Below are positions 40,187 through 47,389 of a stretch of DNA of 64,000 bases, piece after piece. Source of the DNA: an uncultured Bacteroidales bacterium. Lineage in GTDB: Bacteria > Bacteroidota > Bacteroidia > Bacteroidales > P3. The notes beneath the pieces were generated by a model. It had not been told where the DNA came from. It worked only from the letters and a program-made list of their open reading frames with translations, and did no database searches. A program made the translations under genes and the position numbers. Positions within the stretch are counted from its first letter, which is position 1. The number at the start of each line of letters is the position of its first letter. Location: contig ONCC01000001.1 in assembly GCA_900316235.1 (NCBI GenBank), forward strand, positions 1-64,000, read 5' to 3'.

Positions 40187-40203
40187 ATATAAAAAGCAAG
40201 AAT

Positions 40204-41136
40204 ATGGATATTTCAATTGTAGTACCGTTATACAATGAAGCAGAATCGTTGCCTCATTTAGCCGACTGGATTGACAAGGTGATGAGGGAGCACGGCTTCA
40301 GTTATGAGGTTGTGATGGTTGACGATGGTAGCAAGGATGGCTCATGGGGAGTGATAGAGAGACTCCACGCCGAGAATCCCTGTTATCGCGGTATCAAGTT
40401 CCGTCGCAACTACGGCAAATCTGCCGCGCTTAACACGGGATTCAACGCTGTGCAGGGAGACGTTGTCATCACCATGGACGCCGACCTGCAGGATAGCCCC
40501 GACGAGATCCCTGAACTGTACCGTATGATTAAGGAAGAGGGTTACGACCTTGTGTCGGGATGGAAGAAGGTGCGCTACGATTCGAAGCTGGCAAAGAATA
40601 TTCCTTCGAAGTTCTTCAACTGGACGACCCGCAAGATGAGCGGTATCTACCTTCACGACTTCAACTGCGGCCTTAAGGCCTACCGTCACGATGTGGTGAA
40701 AAGCATTGAGGTCTACGGGGAGATGCACCGCTTCATCCCAGTCATCGCCAAATGGGCTGGTTTCGGCAAGATAGGGGAGAAGGTCGTTCAGCATCGCAAA
40801 CGCGAGTTCGGTGTCACCAAGTTCGGCATGAACCGCTTCATCAATGGCTACCTTGACCTTATGTCGATCATGTTCATGTCCAAATTTGGCAAGCAACCTA
40901 TGCATTTCTTCGGTGCAGTGGGTACGATGTCGGGTCTCTTCGGAATGATCTCACTGGTGGTGGTTGTTATGTTGCGTCTCACGGGGCGCATTGCCCTGAC
41001 GAAGAGTGTGTGGTTCTACCTCTCGATGCTGTTCGTTGTGCTGGGAGTGATGCTGTTCCTCGCCGGATTCATTGGCGAACTCGTCTGCCGCAACTCCACC
41101 ACACGTAACCAATACTTAATAGAGAAAGAGTTATGA
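40204..41136 (+). CDS. GT2 glycosyltransferase, DPM/GtrB-like
   Basis: A 310-residue family 2 glycosyltransferase likely to move a sugar from a nucleotide donor to polyprenyl phosphate. Motifs: VPLYNEAESLP, MVDDGSKDGS, RNYGKSAALNTGF, the metal-binding MDADLQDSPDEIPE and HDFNCGLKAYR. Two C-terminal membrane helices (about residues 240-300) anchor it. Its stop overlaps ychF by 4 nt. Confidence 0.9.
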   Translation: MDISIVVPLYNEAESLPHLADWIDKVMREHGFSYEVVMVDDGSKDGSWGVIERLHAENPCYRGIKFRRNYGKSAALNTGFNAVQGDVVITMDADLQDSPDEIPELYRMIKEEGYDLVSGWKKVRYDSKLAKNIPSKFFNWTTRKMSGIYLHDFNCGLKAYRHDVVKSIEVYGEMHRFIPVIAKWAGFGKIGEKVVQHRKREFGVTKFGMNRFINGYLDLMSIMFMSKFGKQPMHFFGAVGTMSGLFGMISLVVVVMLRLTGRIALTKSVWFYLSMLFVVLGVMLFLAGFIGELVCRNSTTRNQYLIEKEL

Positions 41137-42233
41137 GTCTGCAATGTGGAATCGTAGGACTTCCCAATGTCGGTAAGTCCACCCTCTTCAACTGCTTGAG
41201 CAACGCCAAAGCCCAGGCCGCCAACTTCCCCTTCTGCACCATCGAGCCCAACGTTGGTGTTATCACCGTTCCCGACGAGCGTCTCGCCAAACTTGTGGAA
41301 ATTGAACGGCCCGCATCCGTCGTACCCGCCACCGTCGAAATCGTCGACATCGCCGGTCTCGTCAAAGGCGCCTCCAAAGGCGAAGGTCTCGGAAACAAGT
41401 TCCTGGCCGACATACGCAACTGCGACGCCATCATCCATGTTCTCCGCTGCTTCGACGACGACAACATCACCCATGTCGACGGCTCTGTCGATCCCGTACG
41501 CGACAAACTTACCATTGATCTTGAGCTCCAGTTCAAAGACCTCGAGACCATCGAGAACCGATACGATAAAGAGGTCAAGAAAGGCAAGGCCGGCGGCGAT
41601 GCCCGTGCCAAAAAGCTCGTAGAGGTAATGGACCTCTACAAAGAGGCTCTTCTATCCGGAAAGAGCGCACGGACGGTGGAACTCGACGAGAATCAGGCAG
41701 AGGTGGCTAAAGACTTGATGCTCTTGACCTCCAAGCCAGTTTTGTATGTCTGTAACGTCGACGAGAATTCAGTGGTTAACGGCAACAAATATGTCGATGC
41801 CGTACGTGAGGCTGTGAAGGACGAAAATGCAGAAGTCCTCATTATCGGTGCCGGCATCGAGGCCGATATCGCTGAGTTGGAGACCTATGAGGAGAAACAG
41901 ATGTTCCTCGAGGATCTCGGGCTCAAGGAAAGTGGCGTCAACCGCCTCATCAAGGCCGCTTATCGTCTCCTTAACCTCCAGACCTTCCTCACCGCCGGTC
42001 CCAAAGAATGTCGCGCTTGGACTTTCCGTAAGGGAATGAAAGCCCCTCAGACTGCCGGCATTATCCACTCCGACTTCGAGCGTGGCTTCATTCGCGCCGA
42101 GGTAATCAAGTATGAAGACTATGTTGCTCTCGGAAGTGAGGCCAAATGCCGTGAAGCTGGCAAAATCTCTGTTGAAGGAAAAGACTACGTCGTCCAGGAT
42201 GGCGACATCATGCACTTCCGTTTCAATGTCTGA
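41133..42233 (+). CDS. ychF: YchF/OLA1-type GTPase-family ATPase
   Basis: A 366-residue TRAFAC-class ATPase bound to ribosomes and redox-regulated in other bacteria. The P-loop GLPNVGKSTLFN (residues 8-19), VDIAGLVKGASKGEGLGN switch II and the altered G4 motif CNVDE (in place of NKxD) mark ATP specificity. A C-terminal TGS domain (FLTAGPKECRAWTFRKGMKAPQ) is present. Normal length. Confidence 0.96.
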   Translation: MSLQCGIVGLPNVGKSTLFNCLSNAKAQAANFPFCTIEPNVGVITVPDERLAKLVEIERPASVVPATVEIVDIAGLVKGASKGEGLGNKFLADIRNCDAIIHVLRCFDDDNITHVDGSVDPVRDKLTIDLELQFKDLETIENRYDKEVKKGKAGGDARAKKLVEVMDLYKEALLSGKSARTVELDENQAEVAKDLMLLTSKPVLYVCNVDENSVVNGNKYVDAVREAVKDENAEVLIIGAGIEADIAELETYEEKQMFLEDLGLKESGVNRLIKAAYRLLNLQTFLTAGPKECRAWTFRKGMKAPQTAGIIHSDFERGFIRAEVIKYEDYVALGSEAKCREAGKISVEGKDYVVQDGDIMHFRFNV

Positions 42234-42257
42234 CGAAATGGATAAACCTTAAACTTT

Positions 42258-42423
42258 AATTGAAAGGAGATAGATGAAGATAAAAGGAGATAAAAGGAGA
42301 TAGATGAAGATAAAAGGAGATAGCTCGCTTCGCTCGCGGAAGATAGTGGACAATGGCAATTGTCTACATGATGTATTGTCCTTTATCTCCCGTTATCTTC
42401 TCTTATCTCCCCTTATCTTCCTC
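42258..42423. repeat. GGAGATA repeats and complementary tract at the PorW/SprE start
   Basis: At 42265-42325 the unit ATGAAGATAAAAGGAGATA occurs twice, 30 bp apart. The tract 42380-42423, inside the signal-peptide region, carries the complementary TTATCTCC/TTATCTTC repeats. The two tracts could pair and bury the ribosome-binding site and start codon in a stem with a loop of about 55 nt. Confidence 0.75.
42274..42303 (+). promoter_or_regulatory. Nine-codon upstream ORF abutting the PorW/SprE start
   Basis: ATG at 42274 opens a frame encoding MKIKGDKRR and a TAG that directly touches the next ATG (42304). Both ATGs are preceded by AAAGGAGATAG or AAGGAGATAG, an unusually good Shine-Dalgarno sequence for this phylum, because the start region is duplicated. 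Confidence 0.6.
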
Positions 42424-45132
42424 AGCCTACTAACCTCTTGCTCCACAGAGAAGGCCAAGTGGACCAATATCCAGTATCACAACACCACCTGTCACTACAA
42501 CGTCTGGTGGAACGGCAATGAGTCTCTCAAGGCTGGCAAGCAGAAGCTACGTACCCAAGCCGTTGACGACTATACTCGCTTTCTGCCTCCCGAGAACATC
42601 GGCAGCGACGATTTGGCCCGTAGCCTCAATCCCGAATTTGACCGCGCCATTGAAAAAGGCGTTAAAGGCATCAAGAAACACAGCATCTTTGTCAAAGGCG
42701 TCGAGCATGTGCCCTACATCAAAGAATGCTACCTCCTCACGGCCTATGCCACCTTCTACAAGCATGACTACATCTCCACCGCTAATACCTGCAACATCCT
42801 TCTCCAGCAGTTCCAGGGAACCTCGGCAGGCGACCAAGGTGCTATCCTCCTCGCCCGCTGTATGACCATGGAAAAACACTATGAAGAAGCCGAATCTACC
42901 CTCGACCAACTCGTCAATAACCTAGGCAATGGCAACTTCTCCCGCTCCCAGCGCGATAAACTCTATTGCGCCATGGTAGAGGCCACTGTTCCTCAAGAGA
43001 AATACAAGAAGGCTGTCGAATATATCCACTATGCCATCGATGCCTCTTCCGACCGTTACACCAAGGCCCGCCTATCCTTCCTCCTGGCTCAAATCTACCG
43101 CAAACTTGAAAAACGTACCGTCGCTGCAAAATATTATGATGAGGTGCTGCACTACCGTCCCCCTTATGTTCTCGAGTTCAACGCCAAACTTGGCCGTGCC
43201 TCCTGCGCCGATCCCCATTCGCTCAGCGAGAGCGAGCTCGTAAAGCTAGAAAAGCAACTCGACGACATGCTGAAAGACAAGAAAAACGAGGAATACCGCG
43301 ATCAAATCTATTTTGCCAAGGGTGAGATGTTCCTCGGTGTCAAGCAACCCCAAAAAGCTTGCGACAATTACCGACTCTCTGTCGCTGCAGCTACGGTTAA
43401 TAAGGCTCAGCGTGCCCAGTCGGCCCTCCGCATGGGCGAAGTGCAGTATGAAATCTTCGAGAACTACGACCTCGCCCAGCGCTACTACGATACCGCAATG
43501 CAGTGTATCACGCGTGACTATCCGAACTACGACTACATACGCCGCCGCTACGATATGCTTACCGAACTCACTTCCTACACCCGAGTCTATGAGCGTTGCG
43601 ACAGCCTCCTCGCTGTTGCTGCTATGCCCGAACAGGAGCGTCTGCAACTCATCAACGACAAAATCGACGAACTCAAGAAAAAAGAAGAAGCCGAGAAAGA
43701 ACGGGCACTCATGGAGGAACTTCTCGCCGATGCCCGTCAGCAGCAGAACACCCTCTCCGGCGATTGGTACTTTTACACCCCACAAACCGTCTCTAAGGGC
43801 AAGGAAACCTTCCGCCAGCGTTGGGGAATGCGTACCCTCGAAGACCTCTGGTGCGTCACCAACAAAAATACTATTAATTTCCTGGAGGACGATCTGGCTG
43901 AAGAGGAGACCTCCGACACCACATCCACTGTTGCAGACTCATCCCTCGCCTCTAATTCCTCATCCCTCAACGACAAATACGGTAACCCCAACGACCCCCA
44001 CAGTGTCGCCTACTACCTCAAGGACCTCCCCACCACCCAGCATGAACTCGACTCTATCGACTCCATCACCTCCATCTCACTCCTCAATGCGGGCTACATC
44101 TTCTATGACGGCATTGGCAATATTCCCCGCGCCCTCCAGAACTATCTTCGTCTTACCGAAGGCTACACCTCCTTCTCTGAAATCGTCCAGGCCTTCTATA
44201 TGCTTTACCGCATCTTCGACCGACAGGGCAACACCCCGCAGGCCAACTACTACCGCGATATGGTCCTCATGGGTTTCCCCGACAGTGACTTCGCCAACCT
44301 TATCCGCGACAATGAATACTATCGTGAGCTTATCCGACGTTCGCGCCGCATAGAGGCCGACTACGAGGAACTCTACAACCAGTATGCCGAACACCGCTAT
44401 TCCACCGTCATTAACCTCGCCGATGAGGCCGAGGAAGTCTATCCCGGCAACCCCGCTGTCAACCGCTTCCGCTATTGGAAAGCCTTGTCTCTCGCACACC
44501 TCGGTGATCGTGCCGAAGCCATCGACCTTTTCCGCCAACTTGCTTCCCTCCCGGCTACCGACAGCATCCAGCCCCTCGCACAGGCACAGCTCGACCTCCT
44601 CCTCGACTCCTCTTTTGCCAACTACGCTTCCAATGAGGATATCACCCCTGCCGACGAGCGCCGCGCCCGCCGTCAGGTTACATCTGTAGAGACGCAGCCT
44701 GTTGCAACTCCCACCTCTTCCTCTTCCAAAGAGGAAACTCCCCTGCCTCCCGAGGCTCAGGTCTACCGCTACCGCGAGAACCAGCAATATTTCATCGCCG
44801 TCGTCATCAACGACCGCACCATCAAAGCCACCGAACTCCAGTTTAAACTTGGTGAATTCAACAACCGCTACTATTCCAATTCAGGCTATAAGGTCAATGC
44901 TGCACTCTTCACCGACTCAACACAGATACTTACTGTCCACCGCTTCCTCACCCTCGACGAAGCCATGGGTTACTGGCGTCACCTCCAGCAGGAGGAAAGC
45001 CCCCTCCGCCAATACTCCGACAACGACTACCATGCCTTCCCCATCACTACCCAGAACTATGCCACATTCTACAACCGCAAGGACGTGGCGGCTTACTTGC
45101 TCTTCTTCAACCGCTACTATCTCAAACAGTAA
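42304..45132 (+). CDS. T9SS periplasmic lipoprotein PorW/SprE-like, TPR-rich
   Basis: A 942-residue lipoprotein (lipobox SLLTSC) with many TPR-like helical repeats. The segment NIQYHNTTCHYNVWWNGNESLKAG and the following NIGSDDLARSLNPEFDRAIEKG match the PorW/SprE family, accessory to the type IX secretion system. A low-complexity region near residues 795-830 contains a GTAGAGACG-type repeat translated in frame (44687-44702). The signal-peptide core is encoded by TTATCTCC/TTATCTTC repeats. Its presence agrees with the T9SS cargo genes just downstream. Confidence 0.83.
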   Translation: MKIKGDSSLRSRKIVDNGNCLHDVLSFISRYLLLSPLIFLSLLTSCSTEKAKWTNIQYHNTTCHYNVWWNGNESLKAGKQKLRTQAVDDYTRFLPPENIGSDDLARSLNPEFDRAIEKGVKGIKKHSIFVKGVEHVPYIKECYLLTAYATFYKHDYISTANTCNILLQQFQGTSAGDQGAILLARCMTMEKHYEEAESTLDQLVNNLGNGNFSRSQRDKLYCAMVEATVPQEKYKKAVEYIHYAIDASSDRYTKARLSFLLAQIYRKLEKRTVAAKYYDEVLHYRPPYVLEFNAKLGRASCADPHSLSESELVKLEKQLDDMLKDKKNEEYRDQIYFAKGEMFLGVKQPQKACDNYRLSVAAATVNKAQRAQSALRMGEVQYEIFENYDLAQRYYDTAMQCITRDYPNYDYIRRRYDMLTELTSYTRVYERCDSLLAVAAMPEQERLQLINDKIDELKKKEEAEKERALMEELLADARQQQNTLSGDWYFYTPQTVSKGKETFRQRWGMRTLEDLWCVTNKNTINFLEDDLAEEETSDTTSTVADSSLASNSSSLNDKYGNPNDPHSVAYYLKDLPTTQHELDSIDSITSISLLNAGYIFYDGIGNIPRALQNYLRLTEGYTSFSEIVQAFYMLYRIFDRQGNTPQANYYRDMVLMGFPDSDFANLIRDNEYYRELIRRSRRIEADYEELYNQYAEHRYSTVINLADEAEEVYPGNPAVNRFRYWKALSLAHLGDRAEAIDLFRQLASLPATDSIQPLAQAQLDLLLDSSFANYASNEDITPADERRARRQVTSVETQPVATPTSSSSKEETPLPPEAQVYRYRENQQYFIAVVINDRTIKATELQFKLGEFNNRYYSNSGYKVNAALFTDSTQILTVHRFLTLDEAMGYWRHLQQEESPLRQYSDNDYHAFPITTQNYATFYNRKDVAAYLLFFNRYYLKQ

Positions 45133-45133
45133 C

Positions 45134-45166
45134 TTGGGTACGCAGGCGCCCTGTCTGCTTAATATG
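45134..45166. repeat. GGGTACGCAGGCG palindromic repeat, diverged copy
   Basis: TTGGGTACGCAGGCGCCCTG begins a diverged version of the 38-bp element at 45597-45672, just after the PorW/SprE stop. Confidence 0.7.
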
Positions 45167-45194
45167 AAGTTAATTAATTTAAAAACATAAAAAA

Positions 45195-45596
45195 ATGGCC
45201 AGAACAATGGAACCAGAAACCACCAATTCAATCAACATCATCACCAGCGGTACCGTCATCAAAGGTGACGTCACTGCAAGTGGAGACTTCCGTCTCGACG
45301 GCAAACTCGAGGGTAACATCCAACTTAACGGCAAACTCGTTATCGGTGACTCCGGCGTCGTCAACGGCAATGTTCTCTGTATGAACGCCAACATCATTGG
45401 TACCGTCAACGGTAACCTCTCTGTCAAAGAGCTCCTTTCGCTCCACTCCTCGGCACGCGTCAAGGGCGATATCCTCATCAACAAACTCTCCATTGAGCCC
45501 GGCGCTATCTTCACCGGCAAGTGCAACATGCTCGATGAGGTGCGCAAACAACAAGCCGCCGAACAGGCCGCCGCTTCCGAAGAGGAACAGAAATAA
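45195..45596 (+). CDS. Bactofilin
   Basis: A 133-residue polymer-forming cytoskeletal protein. The bactofilin beta-helix core is clear: NIITSGTVIKGDVTASGDFR, LDGKLEGNIQLNGKLVIGDS and GVVNGNVLCMNANIIGTVNG, with disordered tails. Such filaments organise cell shape or local wall synthesis. It lies between two genes bearing many repeats and is itself free of them. Confidence 0.92.
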   Translation: MARTMEPETTNSINIITSGTVIKGDVTASGDFRLDGKLEGNIQLNGKLVIGDSGVVNGNVLCMNANIIGTVNGNLSVKELLSLHSSARVKGDILINKLSIEPGAIFTGKCNMLDEVRKQQAAEQAAASEEEQK

Positions 45597-45672
45597 TGGG
45601 TACGCAGGCGTCCCGCCTGCTTTAATATATGGAATGGGTACGCAGGCGTCCCGCCTGCTTTAATATATGGAA
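45597..45672. repeat. 38-bp palindromic element duplicated in tandem
   Basis: Two identical 38-bp copies (45597-45634 and 45635-45672) carry the hairpin GCAGGCGTCCCGCCTGC. The second copy contains the ATG (45667) of the next gene, so the start codon and second codon (GAA) come from the repeat. Confidence 0.9.
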
Positions 45673-47190
45673 CAGCTCAAACAGCTCTTTGCTCAGTGGG
45701 CGGGTATTCCCTGCACGGAATGTCTCGCCCTCGGGGCTAATGGATCCTCTCGTCGCTACTATCGCCTCTCCAGCTCCTCCCCTAAGTTAGGGGAGGGGGA
45801 CCGCCCGCAGGGTGGGGGAGGAGTATGCTCTGCCATTGGCTGCATCGCCGATGACCTCCGTGAGAACGAGGCCTTCTTCGCCTTCGCTCGACATTTCCAC
45901 GCCAAGGGACTCCCTGTCCCCGAACTCTACCTCATCGCCGATGACCGCCGCCACTACCTGCAGCAGGACCTCGGCGACCAGACCCTCTATGGCCTCCTCT
46001 ATGACAAACAGCGGCAGGGTGGGGGATTCGACGCCCAGATGCTAGCCTTCTACAAGCAGGCCCTCGCCGACCTCGCTGCCCTTCAGCGGGGGGGCGCCGA
46101 CCTCGACTTCTCCCTTGCTTACCCGCGTCCCGATTTCGATCGCCAGTCTATCCTTTGGGACCTCAACTACTTCAAGTACCACTTCCTCAAACTCCTCCAC
46201 ATACCCTTTGATGAGCAACTCCTTGAGGACGACTTCAACTCCCTTGCCGACTACCTCCTCACTGCCGATACCAATTATTTCATGTATCGCGACTTCCAAG
46301 GAAGAAATATAATGTTAGTGGGGAGTGGGGAGTGTGTAGTGGATAGCAGTCGTGGTCAAGCGCTACCCACTACCCACTATCAACTACCCACTCTCTACTA
46401 CATCGACTTCCAGGGCGGACGTCGCGGTGCCGCGCAGTACGACGTCGCCTCCCTGCTCTACAGCGCCAAGAGCAATCTCCCCGAAGCCATCCGCCGTCAT
46501 CTGCTGGGCCATTATCTCGATGTCCGCAACATCCGCGGCGACGAGCGCCGACAATGGATAGACCACTTCTGGGCCTACCTCCTCGTCCGCATCCTTCAGA
46601 CCCTCGGTGCTTACGGCTACCGTGGCCTCTTCGAGCGTAAGGACTACTTCCTTCAGTCCATCCCCCTGGCTATCACCAACCTCCAGAACCTCATCCATGA
46701 CCATCCGCTGTCTATATCCCTTCCGGAGATTAACCGTATCTGTAGAGACGCTGCCTGCAGCGTCTCCCATTTGCAGTCCCCGACAGTTGATGCTCTTTCA
46801 CCTTTAACCGTCACCGTCCAGTCCTTCAGCTACAAGCAGGGCCTCCCCACCGACCCCACAGGCAACGGCGGCGGATTCATCTTCGACTGCCGTGCACTTC
46901 CCAACCCCGGCCGCTATCCCCAATACAAAGCCTACACTGGCAAGGATCGTCCTGTCATCGAGTTCTTGCAGAAAGAGCCAGCCGTCGACCACTTCCTTTC
47001 CCATGCGGAAGCCATCGTCAGCCAGAGTATAGAGAAATACCTTGAGCGTAACTTCACCTCCCTTCAGGTATCCTTTGGTTGCACCGGTGGGCAGCATCGC
47101 TCCGTCTACTGCGCTGAGCAGCTCACCGCCCGTCTTTCAAAAAAATACCCCTGCAACATCCTCCTCCGCCACCGCGAACAGGACCGTTAG
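45667..47190 (+). CDS. Phosphotransferase (APH family)-RapZ C-domain fusion with repeat inserts
   Basis: A 507-residue fusion. Residues ~1-330 form an aminoglycoside-phosphotransferase-like kinase (NYFMYRDFQGRNIML catalytic loop, YYIDFQGGRRGAAQYDVASLLY metal loop), similar to AmgK-type sugar kinases. Residues ~380-507 match the RapZ C-terminal domain (FIFDCRALPNPGR, VSFGCTGGQHRSVYCAEQL). Repeats are translated in frame: 45774-45823 (SSPKLGEGDRPQGGGG), 46316-46394 (between IMLVGSG and LYYIDF) and 46741-46767. The start codon also comes from a repeat. The catalytic motifs are intact, so the protein may still work. Its substrate is unknown; amino-sugar phosphorylation is an inference. Confidence 0.82.
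   Translation: MEQLKQLFAQWAGIPCTECLALGANGSSRRYYRLSSSSPKLGEGDRPQGGGGVCSAIGCIADDLRENEAFFAFARHFHAKGLPVPELYLIADDRRHYLQQDLGDQTLYGLLYDKQRQGGGFDAQMLAFYKQALADLAALQRGGADLDFSLAYPRPDFDRQSILWDLNYFKYHFLKLLHIPFDEQLLEDDFNSLADYLLTADTNYFMYRDFQGRNIMLVGSGECVVDSSRGQALPTTHYQLPTLYYIDFQGGRRGAAQYDVASLLYSAKSNLPEAIRRHLLGHYLDVRNIRGDERRQWIDHFWAYLLVRILQTLGAYGYRGLFERKDYFLQSIPLAITNLQNLIHDHPLSISLPEINRICRDAACSVSHLQSPTVDALSPLTVTVQSFSYKQGLPTDPTGNGGGFIFDCRALPNPGRYPQYKAYTGKDRPVIEFLQKEPAVDHFLSHAEAIVSQSIEKYLERNFTSLQVSFGCTGGQHRSVYCAEQLTARLSKKYPCNILLRHREQDR
45774..45823. repeat. CTCCCCTAA palindromic repeat inside the fusion gene
   Basis: The perfect palindrome CTCCCCTAAGTTAGGGGAG lies within larger arms CTCCTCC...GGGGGAGGAG. It belongs to the same GC-rich type as the inner arms of the element at 13.1 kb. 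It adds about 17 residues in frame. Confidence 0.8.
46316..46394. repeat. Imperfect inverted repeat between two kinase motifs
   Basis: The arms AGTGGGGAGTGTGTAGTGG and CTACCCACTACCCACTATC can pair. The insert of about 24 residues separates the catalytic loop (RDFQGRNIML) from the metal loop (YYIDFQGG), which are usually only about ten residues apart in this family. Confidence 0.75.
46741..46767. repeat. GAGACGCTGC palindrome inside the fusion gene
   Basis: GAGACGCTGCCTGCAGCGTCTC-type hairpin (arms GAGACGCTGC and GCAGCGTCTC) is translated as CRDAACSVS in the linker between the kinase and RapZ domains. Confidence 0.8.
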
Positions 47191-47238
47191 AAGACCGCCG
47201 TCCTAAGCCGCCCCCCCCCAAAAAAAAAAGAATTTCTT

Positions 47239-47264
47239 GCGATCCTATTTAGGGTCGTTTTTTT
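47239..47264 (+). terminator. Intrinsic terminator after the fusion gene
   Basis: The stem GCGATCC / GGGTCGT (two G-T pairs) has a 6-nt loop and is followed by seven T residues. A C9-A10 homopolymer run precedes it (47211-47229). Confidence 0.75.
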
Positions 47265-47389
47265 GTATCCCTGAAATGTTAAATAAATCTAAATAATGTT
47301 AAAACTGTGACCCCAAAATGACATTTCGGAATCTTAGAAACAAAGCCCTCTTTGGGACTTCGTTCGTTAGACTGAAAAAAACAAACAAA

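Noticed and set aside
47211..47229. The C9-A10 run as a phase-variation tract
   Set aside because: It lies after a stop codon and before a terminator, so slippage would not change a protein. An artefact of sequencing is possible.
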